From Candidatus Poribacteria bacterium (GTDB taxonomy: Bacteria > Poribacteria > WGA-4E > WGA-3G), in assembly GCA_026702755.1 (NCBI GenBank), contig JAPPBX010000096.1:99224-163223 (forward strand): a stretch of DNA of 64,000 nucleotides, in the 5' to 3' direction. Made by a program: the position numbers and the translations under genes. The stretch's first letter is position 1, and every line of letters begins with the position of its first letter. This document shows, in pieces, positions 54,001 through 61,665 of the stretch. A model generated the notes under the pieces. That model was not told where the DNA came from, did no database searches, and worked only from the letters and a program-made list of their open reading frames with translations.

Positions 54001-54538
54001 TTCCATTGATCGTTATGTCAAGATTCCGTTGTGTGTCAATGTAGTTGATCCTTCCGTCGGTAAAATCGAGCAGTTCAATTGCAAAACCAAACTGTAGCGT
54101 ATTTTTACTGGACGGGTCTTGTGGCGTATTTTTAGTAGACGGATCCTCTTGAAAGATGTTGGATAGATTGAGACTCCCATCAGGATTCTGATTCGCATGG
54201 ATCTGGGGGTTATCTACCTTTAGTTTCTTCACCTCGAATTTACGAGTTAGAAGTCTCAGCGGATTGTATATAAGGCTGACTTCCCCTGTGGAAATTACAG
54301 GTTTGCTTTCCTTGGAAATCTCAACGTTTTTAACACTGACACTTCCTAAGATGTTCCCCTCTATCTTGCCAATGCTTGCAGTGTAGCCATCCGTTATCCG
54401 ATTTTTTAGTTCGGTCTCCAGTCGTCTCTCTACCCAATTGAGGAAAGTCTGTGAACGAATGAAGAAGAAAGTGCCGAATAGCCCAACAATAAGGAATATT
54501 CCGAGGAAAATAGATATTTTTAGGAGTCTTTTTCGCAT
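48059..54538 (-). CDS. tamB: TamB-family AsmA-like inter-membrane protein
   Basis: 2159 residues from ATG 54538 (AGGAA upstream; longer frames use TTG). One N-terminal transmembrane anchor (LLKISIFLGIFLIVGLFGTFFFI), then an AsmA-like start with very long repetitive beta structure (strands such as GTLTAEMPTFSI, VNGTDSTLDG) forming the lipid-conducting groove. It ends in the DUF490/TamB C-terminal domain with VLTDEDITAFLFRNLALSG and a final GRF. It spans the periplasm and works with the Omp85 protein downstream in phospholipid or protein transport to the outer membrane. Longer than E. coli TamB (1259). Two in-frame repeat insertions are present (residues ~1188-1200 and ~572-604). Confidence 0.9.
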   Translation of the reverse strand: MRKRLLKISIFLGIFLIVGLFGTFFFIRSQTFLNWVERRLETELKNRITDGYTASIGKIEGNILGSVSVKNVEISKESKPVISTGEVSLIYNPLRLLTRKFEVKKLKVDNPQIHANQNPDGSLNLSNIFQEDPSTKNTPQDPSSKNTLQFGFAIELLDFTDGRINYIDTQRNLDITINGISVKVEGPLNTWKHDGALKIETGSFTFNGSETAIDNFDAEFSILANKNELKNLRIKFGNSDLTVTGGYTHGKTPFSWDGRVNLELDVADVQQFLSEDINLEGVVKANLRVNGTDSTLDGTLTAEMPTFSIAKNNSQTGEDTILASIALADLNVEANFNSEPTPTFTLKTFHVQVADGTMTSDGSVTLENPPEGNLLKQFQQLVNHPFNYKGKWSVTEVQLIPLLSMFVELPENLADGAGILSGTAEFNGNSRDISSLKFDSRIAVMETILDEIRFEDSTLNCTIVDGNLTADGNLDETGINITGPFPLAQQDVLDIRLSGVNFDDLMQLAKSADIGGTAQVSAQLSDGILKGSIEIPEATFNDIPIGLLMGDFRYHDGKVFIENGLLTKDTIEKLSVISSQLSVKEGDDVSSASSLMADNRQLITTKTEYESRATITGTVDVEGEFPANFSVVADPVYVQHYPRILLGAEYPVDGEIRGELKLDGTLINLDGRANFGVAKGVAWGIHLDPLTLPLEIEDYNVTLPNFKITTRGQQVTLNVSVASNSDYDILLESDAPVRLEEIAKAAKLSDFPFEGEFDVRVVGTLRKPEDADFRVELDFSDVTFLNNGRGTKHLLGDVSLLGKLIERKDTTGEPDIFDFHGHGFERTSRIRGYVSMDTGNPYHFTAENKAFRVKPILSILHPAFEAVTGTADGRASITGTLEDLAPSPENETTESDKQQIYPYDVNILVTTAQLHYENTADHRIEFTNAEPIRLHLKDDKWTIDALSLRTSEDKSSFIALTGTFDAKSETMDLHAVSNEFALPPFGNVLGLPLGMLQAGTARYDLNVTGTSAQPIVRLEWAIPTLTLETEVGDINATDAAGGIIYQEETLRLEDCAFKLLGNDITLGGHIDVDPEEVNNSELHIRVNTSALDLATLPMEAIDNFGSGNGITGILETSMEIGGTLAEPLALLYAETVGKRPIRFASYIPAITLERLRVDINFDSEFVRIQKAEANGQIGDGTYRAEGKAVVGVGAPNPYNYFEIDVSASQVEVGNYGVASGYVKLSGTDLDPQRITVIGEISKLELDGYDFRLRNSAPLQFRSDPSGITEAAETLAGHIPLQLTSPTMTALMNIDIGGTLDAPNITAGWNGTLNQKEWTGNVQYRNSEIELIGITLKDGTDMLTLTGVIPFNLTFVAMDISDRFLAEPINMRLRGSELPLNFFPGIDTLSLEADGTVDIDLALQGTSRDPYIMGNVSLEAPQLLLKNFHEPIQNMKMRLKADDGAIDVTELQFDIGTGYCILQHGQLALDGLTPKDFTLAGLRFELFPLGSTVQHSLPPDLLEEVEGHLNMTLNELTVPLDSFLTSEENVPFPQIQEVPSLANLVAVSSADLLIKSVRFSFKALDRQYDFQDPQPIQIFLNAGTVTLSEAFILENEYSFPVTQTFTDEDEKPAEINDNVHTVEEAKTTLSIDAESKWSVNGEFDSALRFRNFDVSAITETWPAPYRITGALSGSLQMSGTSENPKITLRRHENEPAELYLYDVPIDLRWRIRYQNGKWEISERRYLKATFGENQLNFSWSMPYQLELIPFFIELQQSPEKVWTEFQQMPMRGILDIAVEDLDMLRFVVPGLRTTTGTSEMHVELTGTMETPEANGGILFKNVGFELPDAGINIENVEGKLQLSEKGASITQFDGMLNGGNFSVRGNMTAPPDRRIWQTPPTLEMQASLTSMVFEQQGQYRVDLDSTEFFLQGELLRPRLTGNLHINGGYYQQNWEIVRDWLTGVSVKETDILLDYPILRDLHLDVDINIPNNFRVLSSITGPTDIEIACLGRLIGPINQPVFSGNVSVLTGKVGFFAQTFEIVEGSTISNQSTVDFNPVLNVRLQTPNRIRGILPRNETTVDLQVFGALTGTLNNPNFTLSASSETTTEVLTDEDITAFLFRNLALSGELGKLAFSLHRPFEEDVRSVSAEYPLGKNISIKFETNERREHGIDVELKGRF
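50941..50975. repeat. perfect 16-bp palindrome inside tamB
   Basis: AGTTGTAGGGGTTGGG-TGC-CCCAACCCCTACAACT. On the coding strand it encodes VVGVGAPNPYN in frame. Same element as 5541-5568 (GVGIGSANPYN in the dipeptidase) and 5691-5718. Confidence 0.8.
52724..52823. repeat. interspersed TAGTTATCA repeat inside tamB
   Basis: AGTAGTTATCAATTGTCGG ... CCTCTTTAACTGATAACTGA and CTACTGATAACTGATAAC. This is the same kind of block as those between genes, here open in the tamB frame (encodes LSVISSQLSVKEGDDV and MADNRQLITT). Confidence 0.7.
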
Positions 54539-54560
54539 CTTCGTTTTCCTATGGGAGCGA

Positions 54561-55577
54561 TCAATTTCCAAAGACTTCGTGAGCCTCCGCTACAATCTCA
54601 GCAGTTGTTTGTTGAGGTTGTAGATAATCTTCCGGATTGCGTGCTTGAGAATTTGGGTCGATTGTGAGCCAAAGCAGATATTCAATATTTCCAATGTCTC
54701 TGTGAATTGGCGAATAGGTCACGCCCATCACTACGGCTCCGAGTTTCTCCGTGACGAAAGCACGCAGGTTGTCTATTGTTTGGATGTGTACCTGTTTATC
54801 GGACACAATTCCACCCTTTTTGACGTATGCCTTCCCGGCTTCAAATTGCGGCTTGAGCAGTGCAACAATATCATAGTTGTCGGTTATCGGTTGTCGGTTT
54901 TGACCAACAACTCGCGCCTTAGCAAAATTATCTGTAGACGAGTTGTTAGTCAAGGTTAAAGAGGACTCTGATTTAGTCAATCCATCTCTTAACTGACAAC
55001 CGAAAGGTTTTTCGCAGAAAAACCGAACCGATGCCTGATAACCATTTTGCTGTGTGATGAGTTTGATGACGCTCGGCAGTACTGTTCTCAAGGAGATAAA
55101 GGAGACATCAATTACAGCGATAGAGATAACGTTTTCGCTGTCGTTCAACGCTTCTGTTTTTACGCGTGCTGGTGTTAGATGTCGGATGTTCGTCCTGTCA
55201 ATCGTCTGGACTTGTGGATGCTTACGGAGTTTCCACGCGAGTTGTCCGTAACCGACATCAACAGCATAGACGAATTTTGCACCGTGCTGGAGGAGACAGT
55301 CTGTGAACCCCCCCGTTGATGCCCCGACATCAAGCGCAACCCGATTCTGAACGTCTACATCAAAGGTACGTAACGCCTTCTCTAACTTGAGTCCGCCACG
55401 GCTTACATATTTTTGTTGCTGCTTGACGACGACCTTCGCATCGGCTGGAATCTGCTGTCCCGGCTTAATTTGGGTGTTTCCGTTAACGGCGACTTCGCCC
55501 GCGAGGATAAGTCGTTTCGCCTGTTCCCGACTCTCTACGAAGTCGTGCTCTACCAGAAAAGTGTCTATCCGTTGCAT
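54561..55577 (-). CDS. tlyA: TlyA-family rRNA 2'-O-methyltransferase
   Basis: S4 RNA-binding domain (RIDTFLVEHDFVESREQAKRLILAGEVAVNG) followed by an FtsJ-like methyltransferase fold. VALDVGASTGGFTDCLLQHGAKFVYAVDVGYGQLAWKLR is the SAM-binding part, and ISIAVIDVSFISL and DIVALLKPQFEAGKAYV are catalytic strands. In mycobacteria TlyA methylates 16S and 23S rRNA ribose. At 338 residues it is ~60-70 longer than usual: residues ~183-233 are encoded by interspersed repeats (54868-55035) and sit between two conserved strands. If the gene works, this is a tolerated surface insertion. It follows dxs as in many bacteria. Confidence 0.88.
   Translation of the reverse strand: MQRIDTFLVEHDFVESREQAKRLILAGEVAVNGNTQIKPGQQIPADAKVVVKQQQKYVSRGGLKLEKALRTFDVDVQNRVALDVGASTGGFTDCLLQHGAKFVYAVDVGYGQLAWKLRKHPQVQTIDRTNIRHLTPARVKTEALNDSENVISIAVIDVSFISLRTVLPSVIKLITQQNGYQASVRFFCEKPFGCQLRDGLTKSESSLTLTNNSSTDNFAKARVVGQNRQPITDNYDIVALLKPQFEAGKAYVKKGGIVSDKQVHIQTIDNLRAFVTEKLGAVVMGVTYSPIHRDIGNIEYLLWLTIDPNSQARNPEDYLQPQQTTAEIVAEAHEVFGN
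54868..55035. repeat. compound interspersed repeat inside tlyA
   Basis: Contains the 54-bp palindromic element (54900-54953; ends TTGACCAACAACTCG/CGAGTTGTTAGTCAA, centre nearly identical to 47876-47929) flanked by GGTTATCGGTTGTCGG and CAACCGAAAGGTTTTTCGC blocks. It is open in the tlyA frame throughout. Confidence 0.75.
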
Positions 55578-55601
55578 TGTTTTTATTGAGATGTCTTGGC
55601 A

Positions 55602-57461
55602 TCACTCTTGCTGTTGCATTGCCTTTGCTGTACGGACGATTGCATCGGCATCGCATTGGCATAGGGCATAGAGGTACTGGACATCCCCATGCTCAACGAA
55701 ATCGTCTGGAATACCGAGATTCGTAACCTGCACGTCTTTGATACCCGCTGCAGCGAGTGCTTCCAAAACTGCACTCCCGAAACCGCCCATCACCACACCA
55801 TCTTCTATCGTAATTACCTTACCGATGCGTTCTGCAAGCGGAAGGATCGTTGCAGTATCTAACGGTTTTACGAAGCGTGCGTTTACAACCGTCGCGGAAA
55901 TGCCTGAATCCGCTAAGGTCTGTGCAGCTTCAAGCGCGGGATAAACTCGGTTGCCAATAGCGAGCACAAGGACATCTTCACCTTCTCTAACGACTTCGCT
56001 TTTTCCGATCGGTAATGCCTTCGGTTCCGCAGCAATCTTTACGCCTATGCCGGTGCCGCGCGGGTAACGAAACGCAATGGGACCATCTTCGTAGACCAGA
56101 GAGGTTTTTACCATAGATTGTAATTCGTTCTCGTCTTTCGGTGCCATGACGACCATGTTTGGAATAGAGCGGAGATATGCCAAATCGAAAACGCCGTGGT
56201 GTGTTGGTCCGTCCGCCCCTACAAGTCCGGCTCTGTCCAAAGCGAAGATAACTGGAAGGTTTTGGATGCACACATCGTGTAGGACCTGGTCGTAGCTCCG
56301 TTGAAGGAAAGTAGAATAGATGGCGGCGACGGGACGCATCCCTTGTGCAGCAAGTCCGCCCGCAAAGGTGACAGCGCACTGCTCTGCCAATCCGATGTCA
56401 AAGCATCGACTCGGAAACGCGTCGGCAAACTTATCAAGTCCGGTACCACCCGGCATCGCTGCTGTTACACCGACGATTCGCGCATCGCGTTTCGCTAACT
56501 CAATCAAGGTTCGGCTGAAGACTTCCGTGTAGGCGGGTGTTGTGGATTTCGGTTTGATTGTTTTTCCCGTCTCCAGATTGAAGGGACCACTCACACTATA
56601 GAACCCAACAGGGTCTTCCTCTGCTGGCGTATAGCCGCGCCCCTTTTCGGTTACAACATGGAGTAAGATGGGACCGGAGAGACTGCGAATCCCAGTCAGG
56701 ACCGGTATTAACGCCTCTAAATCGTTTCCATCAAGTGGACCGAAGTAGCGAAACCCGAATTCCTCAAAGAGAGTACCCGGTTTCAATGAAGCCTCAATTT
56801 TGCGCGCAACTTGCGTTGCATCTGCCGGTATTAAGTTGAGCAATTCTTTGACACCAGAGCGGAGGAAGTTATAGTGTGGTGAACTTGTGAGTTTATGAAA
56901 ATGTTTTGAGAATGCACCGACAGTCGCTGAAATAGACATGTTGTTGTCATTGAGGATGATGACCATATCGTTTTTGAAGTCGCCGGCAGCGTTCAACGCT
57001 TCAAATGCCATACCGCCTGTTAATCCACCGTCTCCGATAACAGCAACGACTTTGTAATTCTCATTGGTAAGGTCTCGCGCAGTGGCGATGCCTAACGCGG
57101 CGGCGATGGAGGTGCTGGAGTGCCCGGCACCAAAAACATCGTATTCACTCTCGGCTCTGCTGAGGAACCCACTGATACCCCCACTTTGTCGGAGGGTTGA
57201 GAACGACTCTCGCCTTCCAGTAAGCAGCTTATGCGGATATGCTTGATGCCCGATGTCCCAGATGACTTTGTCGCGTGGGGTATCGAACACTTTATGTAAT
57301 GCTACCGCCAATTCGACGGTTCCGAAGTTCGGCGCGAAATGTCCTGGATGCTGTGAGAGCACCGCCAATAAATAGGCGCGCATCTCTTCAGCAAGTGCTT
57401 TGAGTTCGTCGATCTCAAGTTTTTTCAAGTCTGCCGGACTATTGATTTTTTCTAAGAACAT
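55602..57461 (-). CDS. dxs: 1-deoxy-D-xylulose-5-phosphate synthase
   Basis: Thiamine-diphosphate enzyme joining pyruvate and glyceraldehyde-3-phosphate, the first step of the MEP isoprenoid pathway. GHQAYPHKLLTGR, VIGDGGLTGGMAFEALNAAGDFKNDMVIILNDNNMSIS (TPP GDG...N motif), GLAEQCAVTFAGGLA and VFALDRAGLVGADGPTHHGVFDLAYLRSIPN are the diagnostic blocks. 619 residues, full length. It is part of xseA-xseB-dxs-tlyA, a conserved gene order. Cytosolic. Confidence 0.96.
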   Translation of the reverse strand: MFLEKINSPADLKKLEIDELKALAEEMRAYLLAVLSQHPGHFAPNFGTVELAVALHKVFDTPRDKVIWDIGHQAYPHKLLTGRRESFSTLRQSGGISGFLSRAESEYDVFGAGHSSTSIAAALGIATARDLTNENYKVVAVIGDGGLTGGMAFEALNAAGDFKNDMVIILNDNNMSISATVGAFSKHFHKLTSSPHYNFLRSGVKELLNLIPADATQVARKIEASLKPGTLFEEFGFRYFGPLDGNDLEALIPVLTGIRSLSGPILLHVVTEKGRGYTPAEEDPVGFYSVSGPFNLETGKTIKPKSTTPAYTEVFSRTLIELAKRDARIVGVTAAMPGGTGLDKFADAFPSRCFDIGLAEQCAVTFAGGLAAQGMRPVAAIYSTFLQRSYDQVLHDVCIQNLPVIFALDRAGLVGADGPTHHGVFDLAYLRSIPNMVVMAPKDENELQSMVKTSLVYEDGPIAFRYPRGTGIGVKIAAEPKALPIGKSEVVREGEDVLVLAIGNRVYPALEAAQTLADSGISATVVNARFVKPLDTATILPLAERIGKVITIEDGVVMGGFGSAVLEALAAAGIKDVQVTNLGIPDDFVEHGDVQYLYALCQCDADAIVRTAKAMQQQE

Positions 57462-57479
57462 GTTATGAATCCTATTTTT

Positions 57480-57668
57480 TTAAGAGTTATCTGTTTCGAG
57501 AACGTTTTCTATGCGTTGTTCTGCGTTTTCAAGCATCTGCCTGCACGATACAGCCAAACCGATGCCTTCCTCAAAGAGTTTGAGGGAGTCCTCAAGCGGT
57601 AGTTGGTTGCCTTCTTCGAGCTGTTCAACAATCTGTGTTAGTTTTGTGAGTTTTTCTTCAAATGTCAT
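57480..57668 (-). CDS. xseB: exodeoxyribonuclease VII small subunit
   Basis: 62 residues: MTFEEKLTKLTQIVEQLEEGNQLPLEDSLKLFEEGIGL is the standard XseB helical motif (EKLxxLexIvexLE-G-L-LeesL-lyEeG). ATG 57668 with GGAG 7 bases upstream is chosen over the longer frame to 57749. The start overlaps the end of xseA by 11 bases, so translation is coupled. Works with XseA to degrade single-stranded DNA. Confidence 0.92.
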   Translation of the reverse strand: MTFEEKLTKLTQIVEQLEEGNQLPLEDSLKLFEEGIGLAVSCRQMLENAEQRIENVLETDNS

Positions 57669-58914
57669 GTTTGATCTCCATTTGATGATCTTCGTCCAGT
57701 AATTCCTCAACGCGACAAGCGAGATGTCCCTGTGCCAATTGCACCTCAATTCTGTCGCCTATTGATACCTGTTCGGTTGATGTTAGGATTTTACCATCTG
57801 TTTTTCGACTGATACTATATCCGCGCTGCAATGTGGCTAATGGACTTAGGGCGTTTAGACGTTGTGCGAGTGTATGGAGTTCGCGTTCGCTATCGGTACG
57901 TCGGCGTTCTGCTGCGGTACGACAAGCAGCCTCTAAAGTGTCCACTGTCTGATACAACTGATATATTGCATCCTTGCGCCGCGTTGGTGCAAGCCGCGTC
58001 TCAAGTTCCTGTATACGTGTCTTATGTCCTTGCAGTCGGTTTTTCGTTATCTCGCGAAGCCACGTGTCGAGTCCATCAAGTTGTGCGAAAAGTTCGTCCT
58101 GGTCTGGAACAATATGTTCAACTGCTGCTGATGGGGTTGGGGCGCGATGATCAGCAACCATATCAGCGATTGTGAAATCCGTTTCATGTCCGACAGCAGA
58201 CACAACCGGAATCGTAGCGGCAAAGATTGCGCGCGCAACACGTTCTTCGTTGAATGCCCAAAGGTCCTCAATCGAACCCCCCCCGCGTCCGACGATTAAC
58301 ACATCTATATCGTCTCGCTGATTCATTATCTCAATTGCCTGCGCAATTCCTTCTGGTGCCCCATCGCCTTGGACAAGGGTCGGATGCAGCAACACTTCGG
58401 CTAACGGATAGCGTTTGCGAAGTTGCTCGCAGATGTCTTGGAACGCTGCACCTGTTGCAGAGGTAATCACGCCGATTTTCTGCGGAAATTTTGGCACCGG
58501 CTTTTTGTACTCGGCATCAAACAAACCTTCTTCGGCGAGTTGCTGTTTCAATTCCTCAAAGGCTCTTTGCAACGCGCCGATTCCAAGCGGCTCTACGGCA
58601 TTAACCGTAATTTGGTATGACCCTTGAGGGGCGTAGATACCGATCCGTCCTTGGACCAGCACCTCTTCGCCATCACGTGGTAAAAACCGAAGTCGGGCCG
58701 CACTGCTCCTGAAGAGAACACAACTGATTTGACTATTCGCATCCTTGAGCGTGAAATAGGTATGTCCAGAACCTGCGCGCCTACAATTTGAAACCTGACC
58801 TTGCACCCATACCTTTTGAAGATGTGGGTGTTGCTCTATCAGATTTTTCAACAAATCTGTTATTTCACTGACACTACGGACAGTCCTTGTTGGCATCGAG
58901 AATTCTAATTGCAT
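57658..58914 (-). CDS. xseA: exodeoxyribonuclease VII large subunit
   Basis: 418 residues. The N-terminal OB-fold is VWVQGQVSNCRRAGSGHTYFTLKDANSQISCVLFR. The catalytic core shows KIGVITSATGAAFQDI, DVLIVGRGGGSIEDLWAFNEE (the GRGGGSxEDLW signature) and VSAVGHETDFTIADMVADHRAPTPSAAVE. The C-terminal segment is coiled-coil and ends LQRGYSISRK...GDRIEVQLAQG. Nuclease for single-stranded DNA in repair. First gene of the xseAB-dxs-tlyA-tamBA series. Confidence 0.96.
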   Translation of the reverse strand: MQLEFSMPTRTVRSVSEITDLLKNLIEQHPHLQKVWVQGQVSNCRRAGSGHTYFTLKDANSQISCVLFRSSAARLRFLPRDGEEVLVQGRIGIYAPQGSYQITVNAVEPLGIGALQRAFEELKQQLAEEGLFDAEYKKPVPKFPQKIGVITSATGAAFQDICEQLRKRYPLAEVLLHPTLVQGDGAPEGIAQAIEIMNQRDDIDVLIVGRGGGSIEDLWAFNEERVARAIFAATIPVVSAVGHETDFTIADMVADHRAPTPSAAVEHIVPDQDELFAQLDGLDTWLREITKNRLQGHKTRIQELETRLAPTRRKDAIYQLYQTVDTLEAACRTAAERRRTDSERELHTLAQRLNALSPLATLQRGYSISRKTDGKILTSTEQVSIGDRIEVQLAQGHLACRVEELLDEDHQMEIKHDI

Positions 58915-58917
58915 ATT

Positions 58918-59052
58918 AGTACTCAGTTATCAGTTATCAGTTAAGAGGTTTTCGGGTATCCCAAAACCTCTTTCTGACGACTGAAAGATTTTTTTCGGAG
59001 AAAAAAATCGCCCTGACGACTGATAACTATTCCTCTGACAACTGACAACCAT
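58918..59052. repeat. interspersed AGTTATCAGTTATCAGTT repeat block
   Basis: AGTTATCAGTTATCAGTTAAGAGG ... CCTCTTTCTGACGACTGAAAG and ACGACTGATAACTATTCC, inverted arms with a GATTTTTTTCGGAGAAAAAAATC hairpin inside. It lies between ymdB and xseA genes. Confidence 0.65.
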
Positions 59053-59829
59053 TCAATATTGCTGTTGCAACGGCACGATGTTCACTGCCATTCCTGTTGT
59101 TTCGTCTAATTCTATCTCAGCACCGCAGAGTTTGACGTTGTCTTTGGCGACAGCAAAACGGGTGGGCATCATCGTCAAAAACCGTTCAAGTACGTGATCT
59201 ATTCGTGTCCCGATAACTGAATCGTAAGGACCCGTCATACCGACATCTGTAATGTAAGCAGTGCCTTGCGGAAGGACGCGCGCGTCCGCTGTCTGAACGT
59301 GGGTATGTGTGCCAACTACCGCCCCAACCCTGCCATCTGCGTGCCAACCCATCGCCATTTTCTCAGAAGTTGCCTCTGCGTGAAAGTCGAGGAGGACATG
59401 CGGTGTTACCGCTTTTACTTCAGGTAAAATCTCGTTGAAGGCGTGAAACGGGTTGGTGTAAGGACTCATGAAAAGCTGCCCGGCGAGATTGATGACACCG
59501 AGTTGGGTTTGTCCATCATCCGAGGTAACAATGGTTACACCGCGTCCGGGAACCTCAGCAGGATAGTTCGCGGGTCGTATCAGCTGCGGCGTTGTATCTA
59601 TAAAGTCGAAAATATCTTTATTATCCCAAACATGATTTCCAGTAGTAATTGCGGAGACCCCAGATGCCAAAAGGTGGTCAACGATTTCAAACGTTAACCC
59701 TTTTCCGCCCGCCGCGTTTTCTCCATTAACAACAATAAAATCGTAGTCGTACTGATGTGCTTGCAGAAATTGCGTTGTCGCAGTTCTACCTGGATTTCCG
59801 ACGATGTCTCCAATAAACAGTATCTTCAT
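59053..59829 (-). CDS. YmdB-family metallophosphoesterase
   Basis: 258 residues of the TIGR00282/YmdB family, a di-metal phosphodiesterase; the Bacillus and Mycoplasma members hydrolyse 2',3'-cyclic nucleotides. Metal-binding motifs in order: MKILFIGDIVGNPGR (Asp), VVNGENAAGGKGLT (Asn/Glu), AITTGNHVWDNKDI (Asn-His), LLDFHAEATSEKMAMGWHADGRV (His) and VVGTHTHVQTAD (His-x-His). The usual genomic partner rny (RNase Y) is not in the window. Cytosolic. Preceded by the recurrent GTAGGAGCGATCTCCCGATCGC repeat. Confidence 0.92.
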   Translation of the reverse strand: MKILFIGDIVGNPGRTATTQFLQAHQYDYDFIVVNGENAAGGKGLTFEIVDHLLASGVSAITTGNHVWDNKDIFDFIDTTPQLIRPANYPAEVPGRGVTIVTSDDGQTQLGVINLAGQLFMSPYTNPFHAFNEILPEVKAVTPHVLLDFHAEATSEKMAMGWHADGRVGAVVGTHTHVQTADARVLPQGTAYITDVGMTGPYDSVIGTRIDHVLERFLTMMPTRFAVAKDNVKLCGAEIELDETTGMAVNIVPLQQQY

Positions 59830-59921
59830 TTGCTCCTTATCACTTTCTACATAAAATTGTTTAGTTCCTCAAGTACTCTCTTCTGTAGGAGCGATCTCCC
59901 GATCGCGATGCCTGCTGATTG

Positions 59922-60443
59922 CTACTCTCCTTCTAACTCTGCGAGCGTGAAAACGGATGCAAAGGAACAACCGAGTGCGTTAATTTTCGCTTCACCGCCT
60001 GCTTGTCGGTCAATGACTGCTATGACATGTTCGACTGTGTATCCCTCGGCGCGGATCTGTTCAACTGATGTACAGACCTGCCCCGCGGTTGTAATCACAT
60101 CCTCTATGACGACAAGTGTGCTACCTTCCTTAACGCCTCCCTCTATGAGATTACAGGTGCCGTAGGTTTTCGCTTCCTTTCGGACGTAGAAGCAGGGCAG
60201 TCCTGTTTGCAATGAGAGCGCGGTTGCGAGTGGAATACCACCTAATTCCAAGCCTGCTAAACCGTCACATTTCGACGGCAGCAGTTTCGCCATTTCTTCA
60301 GCGATCGCAATGAGTAGCGTTGGGTTACTCTCAAACCGGTATTTGTCCCAATAGAAGTTGCTTATATTCCCAGAGCGGAGTAAGAATTCTCCTGTAAGAT
60401 ATGAGGCGGTACGAATCTGTTTTGCGAGTTCTGTTTTTGTCAT
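59922..60443 (-). CDS. pyrE: orotate phosphoribosyltransferase
   Basis: Adds phosphoribose to orotate in pyrimidine synthesis. 173 residues of the short archaeal/gram-positive-like type: TASYLTGEFLLRSGNISNFYWDKYRFESNP, then LAGLELGGIPLATALSLQTGLPCFYVRKEAKTYGT. The PRPP loop is TLVVIEDVITTAGQVCTSVEQIRAEG. ATG follows GTTTTTG; a repeat block occupies the upstream gap (60446-60612). Stand-alone, without other pyr genes nearby. Confidence 0.93.
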   Translation of the reverse strand: MTKTELAKQIRTASYLTGEFLLRSGNISNFYWDKYRFESNPTLLIAIAEEMAKLLPSKCDGLAGLELGGIPLATALSLQTGLPCFYVRKEAKTYGTCNLIEGGVKEGSTLVVIEDVITTAGQVCTSVEQIRAEGYTVEHVIAVIDRQAGGEAKINALGCSFASVFTLAELEGE

Positions 60444-60445
60444 TA

Positions 60446-60612
60446 TTAGTTGTCAGTTTTCAGTACGATTTTTCTGCGAAAAATCTTTCAGTTGTCAGTA
60501 GCTTTCAGTTGTCAGAGCGGTTTTTCTGCCAAAAACCTTCAGTTTTCAGAAAAAGAGTTGGGATACTCCCAAAACCTCTTAACTAACAACTGACAACCGA
60601 GAACTGACAACT
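60446..60612. repeat. compound interspersed repeat block
   Basis: AGTTGTCAGTTTTCAGT, GATTTTTCTGCGAAAAATCTTTCAG, GTTTTTCTGCCAAAAACCTTCAG and CCTCTTAACTAACAACTGAC are repeated with inverted copies. The longest non-coding repeat block in the window. Confidence 0.65.
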
Positions 60613-60613
60613 A

Positions 60614-61657
60614 TTAAAATATCTCAATGTGTGCAGTTTCGCCTGCTACCACTTCTCCGATAACAGCGGCTTCGGGGCAGTCGGCGGCGTGGAGTTCTGC
60701 TAACGCTGCATCGGCATTCTCAGCAGACAGTGAGAACAGCAAACCGCCGGAGGTCTCCGCCTCCATCAGAATATGATGCATCACTTCACTATTCGTATGG
60801 AAGGTGACCTTGTCCTCAAGGAATGTCATATTCGCGAGATAGGCTTGCGTGTAGGTGTCTTGCGCAACAAGCGCAGGCGCGTCTGCAAAGTAGGGCACTG
60901 CCCTGCTGTCAATCTTCAGACGAACATCGTTACCTGCTGCCATCTCCGAGGCGTGCCCTAACAAACCGTAACCTGTGACATCCGTGCAAGCACTGGCACC
61001 GTATTTTAGCATTACAGCAGATGCGGAGGCATTGAGACGGGTCATCGATTCAACAAGTTGTGGGAGGATAGCGTCGCCGATTTTATCGAATTTCAGTCCG
61101 GTCGTGAGGATACCGATGCCGAGGTTCTTGGTTAGGATGAGGACTTCACCCGGACGCGCCCCGTAGTTTTTGACGAATTTTTCTGGATGCACGATACCCG
61201 TTACGGAGAGTCCGTACATCAGTTCCGGTGCATCCACCGTATGCCCACCGACAAGCGCAGCACCTGCCTCAATAGCCTTCTCCGTTCCACCCTCGATGAT
61301 GTCGCCGAGGATAGGAAGCGCAAGGTCGGCTTTGGGCCAACAGGTGATGTTCAACGCCGTTTTTGGGACACCGCCCATGCTATAGACATCGCTCAGTGAG
61401 TTCGTCGCTGCGATCGCACCAAATGTGTAAGGATCGTCTACGATAGGTGTGAAGTAGTCCACGGTGTTGACGAGCGCGATCTCGTCGGAAATGCGGTAGA
61501 TTCCGGCATCATCGGAGGTTTCGGTACCGACGAGTAGGTTCGGGTCGGTAGATTTCGGGATTTTACCTAAAATGTGCGCAAGCTCACCCGGAGCGAGTTT
61601 TGATGCTCACCCAGCACATTTCACGGTTGCTGTTAGACGGATTTTCTCTTGTATCAT
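60614..61657 (-). CDS. selD: selenide, water dikinase with selenocysteine (UGA at 61609-61607)
   Basis: Makes selenophosphate from selenide and ATP for selenocysteine-tRNA. 347 residues from ATG 61657. Codon 17 is TGA within VKCAG-U-ASKLAPGEL, the position of active-site Cys17 of E. coli SelD, and the essential Lys20 follows at the same spacing. Many SelD enzymes have Sec here. After it come SDDAGIYRISDE, VDYFTPIVDDPYTFGAIAATNSLSDVYSMGGVP (Mg/ATP-binding), VGGHTVDAPELMYGLSVTG and VTGYGLLGHASEM. Without readthrough only a C-terminal 282-residue frame is seen. It serves at least the formate dehydrogenase of this window and its own synthesis. selA, selB and selC were not found here. Confidence 0.92.
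61582..61594 (-). promoter_or_regulatory. candidate SECIS hairpin of selD
   Basis: 13 bases after the UGA the minus strand reads GCTC-CGGGT-GAGC, a 4-bp stem with a G-containing loop. It is shorter and less certain than the fdhA element. Confidence 0.4.
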
Positions 61658-61665
61658 AATAGAGT

